Below, in pieces: positions 7,202 to 14,870 of a stretch of DNA of 16,422 nt. A program made the translations under genes and the position numbers. The notes beneath the pieces are model-generated. The model ran no database searches. It worked only from the letters and a program-made list of their open reading frames with translations, and was not told the origin of the DNA. Every line of letters begins with the position of its first letter. Positions within the stretch are counted from its first letter, which is position 1. Origin of the DNA: Thermoplasmata archaeon (GTDB lineage: Archaea; Thermoplasmatota; Thermoplasmata; Lutacidiplasmatales; UBA184); assembly GCA_021828085.1 (NCBI GenBank), contig JAKATE010000031.1, forward strand, positions 1 to 16,422, read 5' to 3'.

Positions 7202-8407
7202 TCAAGGGGAAGCTCCGAGGACCTTCGTCCTCAGGACTTCGGCCAGCGTCGCGGCGTTCTTCCGCGCGTCGAAGAGCTTCACGGCCCGCCGATGGCCCGC
7301 TTCGCCCAACCGTGACCGGAGCGCGGGAGCCGTGGCGAGCCGGTCCACCGCGGCCGCGAGGGCCGTCGGGTCGTCCGGGGTGACGAGCAGCCCCGTCGTC
7401 CCCTCTTCGATGACCTCCGGGAGGGCGCCGGTCCGGGACCCGATCGCCGGCAGGCCGCAGGCCATGCTCTCGACGACGAACTGGGAGAACTGCTCCCGCC
7501 ACTGGTCGGTGGGGATGGAGGGGGCGACCGCGATGTCGCTCCCCGCGAGCACCTTCGAACGGAGCTCCGCGTGGGGGACCCACCCCCAGAGCTCCACCCG
7601 GCGCTCGACCCCGAGGTCGCGCGCCCGCCGGGCGACGCGCTTCTCCTCGCCCGTCCCCACGACGTGGAGCTTCACCCGGGCGTCCATCGCCGGGAGAGCT
7701 TCGAGCAGGGTGTAGATCCCCTTGAAGAAACCGAGGCGGCCCACGAAGGTGAGGACGACCTCCTCCGCTCCGGCCCCGAGCGCCTTGCGGGAGGCCTCCC
7801 GCTCGGGAGCGCTGGGCGGGCGGAACTCCGACACGTCGATCCCGCAGTAGACGAGCGTCCTCCTCTCGCGGGAGACCCCCATCCGGTCGAGCGCGGCCTC
7901 CGCGCTCGCGGTGAAGGGCACGAAATGGTCCGCCCCGTCGAGGACCGCGCGGTAGTGCTGCGCGAGCGGCCGGTCCTCCGGCCAGTTGAACGGGATGTTC
8001 TCCCAGACCTGGACGACCACCTTGGCCCGGGGCTTGTGCTTCAGGCACTGGTAGCTCGTCGGATGCCCGAAGTCGACGGGGAAGAGGACGTCCGAGTCCC
8101 GGACCGCCTTGTCGAACCCCACGAGGTACTCGTGGTAGTACCGGTAGGAGGAGACCTGGCCGATCAGGTACCCTCCGGCCATCGTCCGGCTGATCCGGCC
8201 GGCGATGGGAGGCACGGGCAGGCGGCGCACCGGCATCGGCACCTCCCGGTCCGTGTACGACGTCCGTCGCGCCCCGAGAAGCTCGGGGTCGAACCCGTGC
8301 TCCTTCAGGTGCGCGTAGATCTGCAGCTCGGAGAGGTTCGCGAGCTGGGTGCCGCGTATCACGGTGACCCGCGGGCGTCGCGCGGCCCCTGCCCCGAGAT
8401 CCTCCAC
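7202..8407 (-). CDS. GT4-family glycosyltransferase
   Basis: This 401-residue GT-B glycosyltransferase has the strand RVTVIRGTQLANLSELQIYA (13-32), in which the usual glycine loop is replaced by a polar one. It continues with VVVQVWENIPFNW (130-142), YCGIDVSEFRPP (187-198, the classic domain hinge), FVGRLGFFKGIYTLLEA with R224 and K229, and the E-x7-E motif E305...E313 in EQFSQFVVESMACGLP. C-terminal helices are complete. The assigned start is a GTG at 8407 preceded by a GGGAGAGGGAAGGA purine run. A start a few codons later would not alter the fold, and the first 12 residues look non-structural. It lies 58 bases below the epimerase stop. The PNIPFNW-like acceptor loop suggests an aromatic-rich acceptor pocket; the sugar is unknown. 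Confidence 0.9.
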   Translation of the reverse strand: MEDLGAGAARRPRVTVIRGTQLANLSELQIYAHLKEHGFDPELLGARRTSYTDREVPMPVRRLPVPPIAGRISRTMAGGYLIGQVSSYRYYHEYLVGFDKAVRDSDVLFPVDFGHPTSYQCLKHKPRAKVVVQVWENIPFNWPEDRPLAQHYRAVLDGADHFVPFTASAEAALDRMGVSRERRTLVYCGIDVSEFRPPSAPEREASRKALGAGAEEVVLTFVGRLGFFKGIYTLLEALPAMDARVKLHVVGTGEEKRVARRARDLGVERRVELWGWVPHAELRSKVLAGSDIAVAPSIPTDQWREQFSQFVVESMACGLPAIGSRTGALPEVIEEGTTGLLVTPDDPTALAAAVDRLATAPALRSRLGEAGHRRAVKLFDARKNAATLAEVLRTKVLGASP

Positions 8408-8465
8408 GTCCTTCCCTCTCCCGTTCCTATGACCCGATCGACCGTTGTTCGCGCACCCGGGGGTC

Positions 8466-9581
8466 CTACCCCTTCAGGATGCCTCGGGCCTCCAGCTCCT
8501 GGTGCGCCGCCTTCACGTGGTCCTCGGCGGTGTGCTCGCGGCTCCAGGCGTGGAGCTCCGCGAGCCCGTCCCGCAGGTTCACCTTCGGCTCGTACCCCAA
8601 CAGCTGTCGGGACCGGGTCAGGTCGGCCGTGCAGTGGCGGACGTCCCCCGGGCGGAACTTGTTGGGTTGGTCGAGAGGAAGTTCCCGGCCCTCGAGCTCC
8701 ATCAGGATGCGGGCGACCTCCCGCACGGAGCTCGCCTTCCCCGACGCGAGGTTCACCGCCTGGCCCACCGCTTGCGGGCGCTCCATGGCGAGGAGGAGCC
8801 CTGCGACGATGTCGTGGACGGAGACGAAGTCACGGGTCTGGAGCCCGTCCTCGTAGACGATGGGGGCGTGGCCGTGCCGGATCTGCGCCAGGAAGATCGC
8901 CGTGAGCCCCGTGTAGGGATTGCTCAGCCCCTGACGGGGCCCGTAGGTGTTGAAGAACCGGCAGGAGACGCTGGGGAGGTCGTAGGCCCGGCCCAGCATG
9001 AGCGTGAGCTGTTCCTGCGAGAGCTTCGTCTGGGCGTACACCGTGCTCGGCTGGATCGTCTTGGTCTCCTCGGTCGGCGCGGGGCGCGCCGTCGCCCCGC
9101 AGGTCGGGCAGCGCACCTCCCAGTCGTGCTGGAGGAGCTGGGAGTCCGGCCGGAGGTCCGGAGCGATCGGACCGCACTTCGAACAGAGGTAGCGGCCCTC
9201 TCCGTAGATCGTGTTGGAGGAGGCCACCACGAACCGCCGCAGACGCACCTTCTGGTCGATGATCCACTGAAGGAGGGTGGCGGTGCCCAGCGTGTTCGTC
9301 CGAACGAAGTGGTCCACCTGGTACATGCTCTGGGCCGTCCCGACGGCCGCCGCCAGATGGAAGACCACCTCCGTTCCGGGAAGGACCTTCGCGAGGGTCC
9401 CGCGGTCCGCAATGTCCGAGAAATGGTAGGTGGCCTTCGGGTTGAGGTAGTCCGGCCGGGTAGGGTGGACCTGCGGCACCAGGGAGTCCACCACATGGAC
9501 GCGGTCGCCTCGGGCGACCAGGGCATCGACGAGGTGTCCCCCGATGAACCCCGCTCCACCCGTGACCAGTACCTGCGCCAC
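8466..9581 (-). CDS. NAD-dependent nucleotide-sugar epimerase with zinc-ribbon insert (dTDP-rhamnose 4-epimerase-like)
   Basis: This 371-residue extended SDR enzyme interconverts or dehydrates a nucleotide sugar using bound NAD. Seen: GGAGFIG (8-14) and D32 for NAD; FHLAAAVGTAQSM (74-86); Ser121/122 in VVASSNTIYGEG; and catalytic Y182-x3-K186 in VYAQTK. Between Ser and Tyr lies an insert of about 40 residues with two CxxC knuckles (C133/C136 and C158/C161), which should bind one zinc. Downstream are RFFNTYGPRQGLSNPYTG (208-225) and YEDGLQTRDFVSV. From memory this insert and the VPQVHP loop mark a subgroup annotated as dTDP-L-rhamnose 4-epimerase, but UDP-glucose 4-epimerase activity is possible. 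The start is a GTG with GGAGG four bases upstream. It would supply a donor to the nearby glycosyltransferases. Confidence 0.88.
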   Translation of the reverse strand: MAQVLVTGGAGFIGGHLVDALVARGDRVHVVDSLVPQVHPTRPDYLNPKATYHFSDIADRGTLAKVLPGTEVVFHLAAAVGTAQSMYQVDHFVRTNTLGTATLLQWIIDQKVRLRRFVVASSNTIYGEGRYLCSKCGPIAPDLRPDSQLLQHDWEVRCPTCGATARPAPTEETKTIQPSTVYAQTKLSQEQLTLMLGRAYDLPSVSCRFFNTYGPRQGLSNPYTGLTAIFLAQIRHGHAPIVYEDGLQTRDFVSVHDIVAGLLLAMERPQAVGQAVNLASGKASSVREVARILMELEGRELPLDQPNKFRPGDVRHCTADLTRSRQLLGYEPKVNLRDGLAELHAWSREHTAEDHVKAAHQELEARGILKG

Positions 9582-9585
9582 TCGT

Positions 9586-9590
9586 CCTCC
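9586..9590 (-). promoter_or_regulatory. Ribosome binding site deciding the epimerase GTG start
   Basis: GGAGG on the minus strand, four bases before the GTG at 9581. It supports this GTG rather than any other start; the only nearby upstream ATG (9630) is in a different frame. Confidence 0.6.
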
Positions 9591-9640
9591 GCGGCCGCCG
9601 ACCGAACGGCAGCCCGGGCCCCCTCCGCATGGTCGGTACG

Positions 9641-9649
9641 GATTAAATG
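9641..9649 (-). promoter_or_regulatory. TATA box of the epimerase gene, overlapping an upstream stop codon
   Basis: CATTTAATC on the minus strand contains the TAA stop (9643-9645) of the PKD protein gene. Transcription would start near 9619, giving a leader of about 38 bases that includes the GGAGG site. It is an isolated AT-rich stretch in GC-rich DNA. Confidence 0.5.
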
Positions 9650-10812
9650 CGCCCCTTCCCCCGCAGGACGGCCCTTCGGCGGTCCTCTCGGGCCTCTCCC
9701 CACCCGGGAGGAAGCAGCTCCACCGCGGGCTGGCGCTCCGCGAGCATCTTGGGCACCGCGTCCGGGGGAAGGATCGACAGCCAGGTCTGCGAGCCGAGGC
9801 CGTTCACGCGACGGTACTTCCGGACCCAGTCCTCTCCCACCCTTTCCGAAGGGACGGACCCGACGCGTTCCCACTCTCCATCGCTCGACCGCAGCCAGAC
9901 CACCGCTTCGGCGCTTTCGCGCAGGTTGTCGGCCACGTAGGTGTGGGAAGTCATCCCGAGGGTCCTCGGGAAGGCGCCCCCTGACTCTGCAGGGGACTCG
10001 GACCCGGAAGGAGCCGGGGAGAGTGTGACCTGGGGGGTCTCCCCTGCGGGACTTGTCGCAGGCGGCGGTCCGGTGGCGCGGGACGAGGAGGGTGGAGGGT
10101 CGAAGGGGAGGAAGGCCAGGGGCAGCGGTCTCTGCGGAGTTGGCCCTTCCCCGGGCCCCCCGGAGGGTCCGCCGTGATCGTCCCCGTCGCCGGAGGCCCC
10201 TCCGTGTCGGCGGGACTTCGGGTCCGAGCTATCGGCGAGCGCTTCCAGGCGGGAGAGGCGGAGCACGGGCCGAACCAGCAGCAGGAACGCGAGCGCGATC
10301 GTGACCAGGATCACCGTCTCTCCGAAGCTCAGTCCAGGGAACGCCCAGGAGGCCCAGAAGGGCGCGTTGGAGGTCGCAGCGTTGACGGAGATGTTCACGT
10401 AGCAGGTCGCGACCGCCCCCAGGACGTCCGTGGCCCGCAGCTCGACCTCGAAGACCCCGACCGAGGTGAACACGTGGGAGGCGTTGCGGACCTGCGAGGT
10501 CGCCCCGTCCCCGAAGGACCATGAGAAGTTCACCGGGGCGACCCCCCCGGACTCCGCGGCGTCGAAGCTCACGCTGAGCGGAGAGCTGCCCGTGTTCGGG
10601 CTCGCCGCGATGCGCACGTCGAACGCGGGGGGGCTCCCCTGGGACGAGGGGGCATGCGCGCCGACCAGGGGGCAAGCGAGAAGCGTGAGCACGAGAAGAA
10701 CCCCCAGCGCTGCGAGCGCGGCGACCCTTGGGGCCCCCGCCGGGCGGACCGGGGGAGGACGGACCGCCCGCACGGAGGACCGAGCGCCGGCGCGGTCTCC
10801 AAGCCTCTCCAC
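9643..10812 (-). CDS. PKD-domain membrane protein with proline-rich cytoplasmic tail
   Basis: This 389-residue surface protein has an N-terminal hydrophobic segment (about 28-50, AALAALGVLLVLTLLACPLV) preceded by several Arg, a signal peptide or anchor. One PKD domain follows (about 66-145) with the hallmark FSWSFGDG (96-103) and HVFTSVGVFEVELRATD. A second membrane segment covers about 165-181. Then comes a roughly 100-residue Pro/Ser/Gly linker and a C-terminal soluble part (about 287-376) that I do not recognise. With this order the PKD domain faces outside and the tail lies in the cytosol. Three N-x-S/T sequons (N95, N110, N140) all fall in the PKD domain, so it is a plausible N-glycan acceptor. 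The assigned GTG start is uncertain; later starts would still keep the signal segment. PKD domains normally bind proteins or glycans. Confidence 0.75.
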   Translation of the reverse strand: MERLGDRAGARSSVRAVRPPPVRPAGAPRVAALAALGVLLVLTLLACPLVGAHAPSSQGSPPAFDVRIAASPNTGSSPLSVSFDAAESGGVAPVNFSWSFGDGATSQVRNASHVFTSVGVFEVELRATDVLGAVATCYVNISVNAATSNAPFWASWAFPGLSFGETVILVTIALAFLLLVRPVLRLSRLEALADSSDPKSRRHGGASGDGDDHGGPSGGPGEGPTPQRPLPLAFLPFDPPPSSSRATGPPPATSPAGETPQVTLSPAPSGSESPAESGGAFPRTLGMTSHTYVADNLRESAEAVVWLRSSDGEWERVGSVPSERVGEDWVRKYRRVNGLGSQTWLSILPPDAVPKMLAERQPAVELLPPGWGEAREDRRRAVLRGKGRI

Positions 10813-10852
10813 GAAGCTCCCCGACCTGCGACCCGAGAGTTCGGGCCGCGCG

Positions 10853-10883
10853 ACCTTACCACGGAAACGCGGAGGGGTAAGGT
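10853..10883. repeat. Spaced inverted repeat upstream of the PKD gene
   Basis: ACCTTACC (10853-10860) and GGTAAGGT (10876-10883) form a perfect 8-bp inverted repeat. Half-site starts are 23 bp apart, about two helical turns, and the site is 41-71 bases before the PKD gene start. The spacing suits a dimeric regulator binding one DNA face. No canonical TATA box is visible here. Confidence 0.4.
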
Positions 10884-10922
10884 GCGCGTGCAGCCGGATT
10901 GACCTTCGGGACCCGACCGCTC

Positions 10923-10970
10923 CCCCCGGGCCTCCACACCCCCCTCCGGGGCCGCGTCCGGGCCCGGGGG
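10923..10970 (-). terminator. GC-rich stem downstream of the CgeB-type glycosyltransferase
   Basis: CCCCCGGGCC (10923-10932) pairs perfectly with GGCCCGGGGG (10961-10970), 38-86 bases past the stop at 11009. It may end that transcript, but no T-tract follows and the DNA is extremely GC-rich, so chance pairing is possible. Confidence 0.3.
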
Positions 10971-11008
10971 AGGTCCGGTTTCTCCTGACCCCGACCCTGA
11001 CCTGACCG

Positions 11009-11932
11009 TCAGATCATGGAGAGCAGCGACCGCGCCCGGGCGTCGTAGGAGTGGAGCTCGAGCGCTTTCGCCTGGACGGACGGGGAGAGCGGGGTCGCGG
11101 AACGCGCCAGTTCCACGGCGGCCGCGGCCATCTCCTTCGCGCCATCGCGTCCTCGGTCCGGGAAGGTGACCACCTCCTCGGCGATCTCTCCCAGACAGGC
11201 GTTCAGGTCCGTGACGGAGTCGGTCACCAGGCGGCATCCCGCGCAGACCGCCTCGAACGGACGGATCGACACCTCCCCGTTCTCCGAGAGATGAAGCGTG
11301 GCTCGGCTCGTCCGCAGGTGGCGGGAGTACCCCCAGGGGGGCGCGAAGGACTCCGTCACCTGCAGCGTGGGCATCAGCCGCTGGGCCTCCCGGAGGAAGG
11401 TCGTTCGCTTCCCTGCCTTGACCACCCCGACGAAGGAGGCGTCGACGCTCCTCGTCTCGCCCTGCGGCTGGAAGAGCCTGCGGTCGGCCCCGAACGGGAA
11501 CGTGACGACACGCGAGGAAGGGAAGTCCTCCTTCAGCCAGGCGGACTCCTTCGGTTGGGCGTTGAGGATGAGGTCGTAGCCCCGGTCAAGCGTGCGGTAC
11601 CGCCCTTGCTCCCGGCCGAGGGGGGTGTCCCAGGCCCAGTACGCGCTCTTTCTCCCAAGCCCCCGGACCCGGAAGGGCACGTTGAGCCACTCCCCCACGA
11701 GCACCAGGTCGAAGGGGCCGACGCGGTCGTACTGGCGGGCCGCGTGGCGGAAGGTGGGGTTGAACCAGAACCGCGAGATGCTCGGCAGCCGGTAGGGGAT
11801 GGTGAAGAGGGCGGAGGACCGGTCCACGTAAACCGGCATCACGTCAACGTCGGGGATGCTCTCCAGCGCCCGCTGCAAGTAGTGGGAAGGGGACCAGGGC
11901 GGGAAGTCCCGGAAGAAGAGGATCCGAACCAT
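11009..11932 (-). CDS. CgeB-type glycosyltransferase
   Basis: This 307-residue protein resembles the CgeB/Glyco_trans_1_2 group of GT-B enzymes, which transfer sugars in spore-coat or surface glycan synthesis. Seen: MVRILFFRDFPPWSPSHYLQRA at the start, LVLVGEWLN (77-84), YWAWDTPLG (98-106, the group's D-x-P acceptor loop), LILNAQPKESAWL, FPFGADRRLFQP (145-156, the hinge), SFVGVVKAGKRTTFL, and the donor-side motif RPFEAVCAGCRLVTD (224-238) with E227 as the likely catalytic-site Glu. Length fits the family. A GTG start 14 codons upstream (11974) is open, but the TATA box lies only four bases above it, so the transcript should begin below it and the ATG at 11932 is preferred. Neighbours suggest a role in the same surface glycan. 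Confidence 0.82.
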   Translation of the reverse strand: MVRILFFRDFPPWSPSHYLQRALESIPDVDVMPVYVDRSSALFTIPYRLPSISRFWFNPTFRHAARQYDRVGPFDLVLVGEWLNVPFRVRGLGRKSAYWAWDTPLGREQGRYRTLDRGYDLILNAQPKESAWLKEDFPSSRVVTFPFGADRRLFQPQGETRSVDASFVGVVKAGKRTTFLREAQRLMPTLQVTESFAPPWGYSRHLRTSRATLHLSENGEVSIRPFEAVCAGCRLVTDSVTDLNACLGEIAEEVVTFPDRGRDGAKEMAAAAVELARSATPLSPSVQAKALELHSYDARARSLLSMI

Positions 11933-11977
11933 GCGGGGCCCGCGGACGCTCCTGGGCGGGCGCTGGAGCGGCACCGT

Positions 11978-11986
11978 CTATAATAG
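11978..11986 (-). promoter_or_regulatory. TATA box of the CgeB-type glycosyltransferase
   Basis: CTATTATAG on the minus strand, 46-54 bases before the ATG at 11932. Transcription would begin near 11955 with a leader of about 23 bases. This placement rules against the upstream GTG at 11974. Confidence 0.6.
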
Positions 11987-12238
11987 CGCAGGGGAGGACC
12001 TTCGATGCCCTCCGAGCGAGGTTCGTTCGCTCAGGCGCCTTGGCGACCTCGCGAGCGCTCTGGGCCGAGGGGATGCGCGCGGTCCAGACGCATCGATCCA
12101 CGCCCGTTCCCGGGCGACAGCAGCCCGTGTTCCGAACGGTCCGGGCCGAGTGCCCGCGCGCCCATCGCGCAGGGGATGGGGGAGAGTCGACTCGAGTCCC
12201 GGACCCGAAGGGCGGGACACCCCGCAACCTTGCCGTGA
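11987..12238. other. Intergenic stretch, no gene seen
   Basis: The gap between the methyltransferase stop and the next start is 306 bases, counted from 11933. Apart from the TATA box it holds a compact set of symmetric words: overlapping 10-bp palindromes GAGTCGACTC (12184-12193) and GACTCGAGTC (12189-12198), and a 6-bp stem GTCCCG/CGGGAC (12196-12218) that begins 20 bases past the methyltransferase stop. These may be an operator or terminator. Open frames across it show no recognisable protein. Confidence 0.4.
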
Positions 12239-13168
12239 TCAGGGCTCAGGCTTCTGGACCGCCCCGATGCGGGTGCTGCACAGCACACGTCCCTCAGGGT
12301 GGGCCTTCAGGAACTCGTCCCACGCGGAGTTGCGGAGCACGTCGTCGGAGACCATCCATCCTCCTGGAACGAGGTGGGACCATCCCCAGTCGAACTCCCA
12401 CTTCATGTTGGGATAGCCGTGATCGGAGTCGTGGAAGAACAGGTCCACCTTCCCGTCCCCACGGACGGTCAGGAACGACCGGGAATCCCCGACGTGGAGC
12501 GTCCATCGGTCCCTGAGGCGGTCCGGGATCCGCCATCCCGGTGACCTTCCCTTCGGGATGTGGATCGTGTCGACCTTCCCCGAGGAGTCGACGAAGCCCT
12601 TCGGGTCGTAGGTGGGCAGGTCGACGCTCTCGAGGTGACCTTTCCCGTTCGCGGCGAGTGCGCTCAGGATGTAGGAGGAGGAGACGCCGTGGGCCACGCC
12701 GGTCTCCACAAGGCTCTCCGGCCGGTACTTCCGGACGATGGAGTAGAGGAGCATCTCCTTGAACCGGGCGTTGCTCTCCGCGTAGGCGGTCGGGTCGTAC
12801 AGGTCGACGAGCGTCCTCAGGTCCTCGAGGGAGGGCGCCCCCAGCATGACGCGGAGGCCTCCCGCGGCCTGGAGGTAGAAGCGCATCGCGTCGGCGTTCG
12901 CGGCGCGCTTCTCTCCGAGGGGCGAGACGAACCGGAGCGTCCCCGGGCGCGCGCCCCCGACCCCCATGAGCTTCGCGACGGTGCGGAGGATCGCTCCCCG
13001 AGGGGACTCCACGGAGCCCTGGAGGAACTCGGGCCACCGGCGGAACATCGTGACGTACGGGTGGGAGAGGGGGTCGATGAGGGTCAGTGGCGCGCGCTCC
13101 GGAAGGTCGCCGCCCCTGCCGTCCGCTTCCCCTCGCACCCCGGACGTCACCGGGGACCGTGAGGCCAT
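12239..13168 (-). CDS. Class I SAM-dependent methyltransferase (Methyltransf_24-like)
   Basis: This 309-residue protein should transfer a methyl group from S-adenosylmethionine, in this context probably to a sugar hydroxyl or other glycan group. Seen: an N-terminal helical region; the SAM-binding loop SLVETGVAHGVSSSYIL (152-168), where family members have E/D-x-G-x-x-x-G-x-S; the acidic strand end LESVDLP (179-185, D183 for the ribose); VGDS (226-229); and LFFHDSDHGYPNMKWEF (243-259) with WSHLVPGGWMVSDDV (263-277), the FiDgdHsy...pGG...DD pattern of this family. A longer frame opens at 13270, but the TATA box at 13192-13200 is 24-32 bases above the ATG at 13168, so a leaderless transcript would start at that codon. 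The first 30 residues are poorly conserved-looking and low complexity. The substrate is unknown. Confidence 0.83.
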   Translation of the reverse strand: MASRSPVTSGVRGEADGRGGDLPERAPLTLIDPLSHPYVTMFRRWPEFLQGSVESPRGAILRTVAKLMGVGGARPGTLRFVSPLGEKRAANADAMRFYLQAAGGLRVMLGAPSLEDLRTLVDLYDPTAYAESNARFKEMLLYSIVRKYRPESLVETGVAHGVSSSYILSALAANGKGHLESVDLPTYDPKGFVDSSGKVDTIHIPKGRSPGWRIPDRLRDRWTLHVGDSRSFLTVRGDGKVDLFFHDSDHGYPNMKWEFDWGWSHLVPGGWMVSDDVLRNSAWDEFLKAHPEGRVLCSTRIGAVQKPEP

Positions 13169-13191
13169 CTCCGATGCACTGCCCGACCGGC

Positions 13192-13200
13192 GGTTTAAGG
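13192..13200 (-). promoter_or_regulatory. TATA box giving a leaderless methyltransferase transcript
   Basis: CCTTAAACC on the minus strand at 24-32 bases before the ATG at 13168. This is the distance expected between a TATA box and the transcription start, so the mRNA would begin at or beside the start codon. It decides the start against the upstream frame opening at 13270. Confidence 0.55.
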
Positions 13201-13354
13201 TTTGGGCGGACCGCTCCCTGGAGAGGGCCGCCTGGGCGGTGCCTCCGCAGCGGGCGGCCCAGGACGACACCCCTGGGGGAGGGGCCCCCCTCGGGAGCGC
13301 GAGATCGCCCAGGGATCGACCGAAGGAGAAGGGACCCGCAGGTCCCCGCGATCG

Positions 13355-14404
13355 TCAGTCCAGTTCGTGGTACACCCGGGCGAGCTCGGCCGCCACGTGG
13401 GGCTCGCGGTAGCGGCCGAGGACCTCTTCCTCGGGAGGGACCGGACCGGCCGCGAGGGCGGACTCGATCGCCGAGGCCAGCCGTTCGGGCATCCCGGGGT
13501 CTTCCTTGCCCTCGCGGGTCACCCTCCGGCAGTCGTACTCGTAGTAGAACACCCCTGGGGCCTTCCCGTAGTCCGTCGTGTAGTTCAGTGCGCGAGGCAC
13601 GACGAGCCTCGTCCCCCTCGCATAGGCCTCGAAGGCCGCGGCGGGGAACCCTTCGTAGTAGCTGCTGTTGACGTAGACCTGGCTTGAACGGTAGAGGCGG
13701 TCGAGCTCCTCGAACGGGATCGGGAACTTCGGCATGGAGAGGGTGTGCCGCTCCTGCACCTTGGGGAGGAGGGAGGCGATCTTGGCGTTCTCCCGGACGA
13801 ACTCGGGCTGCTGGTGGAGCACCATGGAGACCCGGAGCTTCTGCCGCACGTGGAGCAGGGACTCCAGGAACTGCGCGGGGCCCTTTCGGGGGTGGTTCCC
13901 CCCGGTCCAGAGCACGTCCGTGTCGGTCGGCAGCCGTTGGAGCGGAGGGATCTTGAGCGGGAACCGGACGACCCGGGTCTTCTGGAAGGCGCGCTCTCCG
14001 AGGATCTCGCGCACCTCCTCGGCGATGGCAGGGTTGATCGCGACGATCCGACGTGCCCGGTCGGCCGCCTTGCGGTAGCGCCAGCAGCCCCATCGGCGGT
14101 CCGCCGGGCTCATCGTCCGGTCGAAGAAGGGGTAGAGGATGTGGTAGGTCACGACCGAGACCCCTCGGAAGGCGACCTCGGGCTCCACCGCGTGGTAGAG
14201 GTGCTTGCCATCGTAGGAGGAGAGCAGGAACTTCATGGCCGGCAGCACTCGGCCACCGACCCTCGACCCGTATCGACCCTTGACCGCGCGGGCCTCTGCC
14301 TGCATCCCCGCCTGGGTCACCGCTCGGGCGCAGTCCTCCGCCACGCGGCTCATGCTACTGGGGTGGTTCCGTTCCAGGAACGTGTAGCGGACCTGCACGT
14401 GCAC
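13355..14404 (-). CDS. GT4-family glycosyltransferase
   Basis: This 349-residue GT-B glycosyltransferase begins VQVRYTFLERNHPSSMSRVAED, where an NHPSS loop replaces the glycine loop. It has VVTYHILYPFF (84-94), RIVAINPAIAEEV (119-131, the end of the acceptor domain), a donor domain opening VLWTGGNHPRKGPAQFLES with K174, and the E-x7-E motif E251...E259 in YYEGFPAAAFEAYARG. It is slightly short because the N-terminal domain is compact. The start is a GTG at 14404; a second in-frame GTG two codons on is equally possible, since only a weak TATA-like stretch (ATCTTGTAG, near 14418-14426) precedes it. It is the first gene of the minus-strand glycan run, next to the gene-poor accessory end. Sugar specificity is unknown. 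Confidence 0.85.
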   Translation of the reverse strand: MHVQVRYTFLERNHPSSMSRVAEDCARAVTQAGMQAEARAVKGRYGSRVGGRVLPAMKFLLSSYDGKHLYHAVEPEVAFRGVSVVTYHILYPFFDRTMSPADRRWGCWRYRKAADRARRIVAINPAIAEEVREILGERAFQKTRVVRFPLKIPPLQRLPTDTDVLWTGGNHPRKGPAQFLESLLHVRQKLRVSMVLHQQPEFVRENAKIASLLPKVQERHTLSMPKFPIPFEELDRLYRSSQVYVNSSYYEGFPAAAFEAYARGTRLVVPRALNYTTDYGKAPGVFYYEYDCRRVTREGKEDPGMPERLASAIESALAAGPVPPEEEVLGRYREPHVAAELARVYHELD

Positions 14405-14455
14405 TCCCGGGCCCCGCTACAAGATGAACCCAGCGGTCAAGGGTGACAGGTCCCC

Positions 14456-14605
14456 GTGAGGGTTCGGAGGACCCAGGGGGGTCGGAAGACCGAGAGGGGG
14501 ACCCGGGTGATGGACCGGATCCTGACGGTCTGGCGCACCTGCCGAAGGAGGGGGCTACCGTTCCTTGAGGTGGTCGCCGAGCGGTTGATCTGGGCAGGGA
14601 GCGGA
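14456..14605 (+). pseudogene. Remnant of a transposase C-terminus (IS66-like, tentative)
   Basis: The plus-strand frame encodes RRTQGGRKTERGTRVMDRIL followed by TVWRTCRRRGLPFLEVVAERL. From memory this resembles the C-terminal end of IS66-type transposases, which read roughly GTQSExGxRxxERxLTVxxTCRxxxRxxLEYL. Only about 45 residues remain. An in-frame TGA lies just upstream at 14444-14446, there is no catalytic DDE region, and no terminal inverted repeats were found. It would be a dead fragment of an insertion sequence, marking past insertion at the edge of the glycan cluster. The family assignment is uncertain; a related IS family could give the same tail. Confidence 0.42.
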
Positions 14606-14854
14606 AGGGGGCCACCCCTACCCGGGCCCACAGTCCGACTCGAGGGCCGGGTCAGAACGCTGAACTCTCACGGAGAGAACGGTGCGGCCCGGGAGCTTCC
14701 GGTGGCTCATGCACTGAGGTGAATTGTCCTCCGGGACAGACCCATGGGTAGCTGTCGGAATCCGTACGACGGGTCACGGGAGGCCGATCCGTGAGGTTAA
14801 CGTCGCGACAGTATACACCCACACATTTCATACACCAATAGTCAGCACAGATAC

Positions 14855-14870
14855 CATATGCCTGCATATG
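14855..14870. repeat. Short inverted repeat in AT-rich DNA
   Basis: CATATGC (14855-14861) and GCATATG (14864-14870) are a perfect 7-bp inverted repeat separated by CT. It lies about 40 bases below the TATA-like GTATAC at 14811, and its last three bases are a potential ATG. It looks like an operator, but no supported gene follows. Confidence 0.35.

Noticed and set aside
11933..11974. GTG start extending the CgeB-type glycosyltransferase by 14 residues
   Set aside because: The TATA box at 11978-11986 is only a few bases upstream, so this codon would lie outside the transcript; the extra residues are Arg/Pro-rich.
13169..13270. 34-residue N-terminal extension of the methyltransferase
   Set aside because: It would run through the TATA box at 13192-13200; the ATG at 13168 sits at the expected transcription start.
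12294..14093. 599-codon minus-strand frame spanning the methyltransferase and GT4 genes
   Set aside because: It is an Arg/Pro/Gly-rich low-complexity frame offset from two clear genes; no family motif.
14652..14867. Minus-strand 71-codon frame with a CxxC pair suggesting a zinc finger
   Set aside because: Only one CxxC in a short frame crossing AT-rich DNA, with no second metal-binding pair arranged as in known fingers and no start signal.
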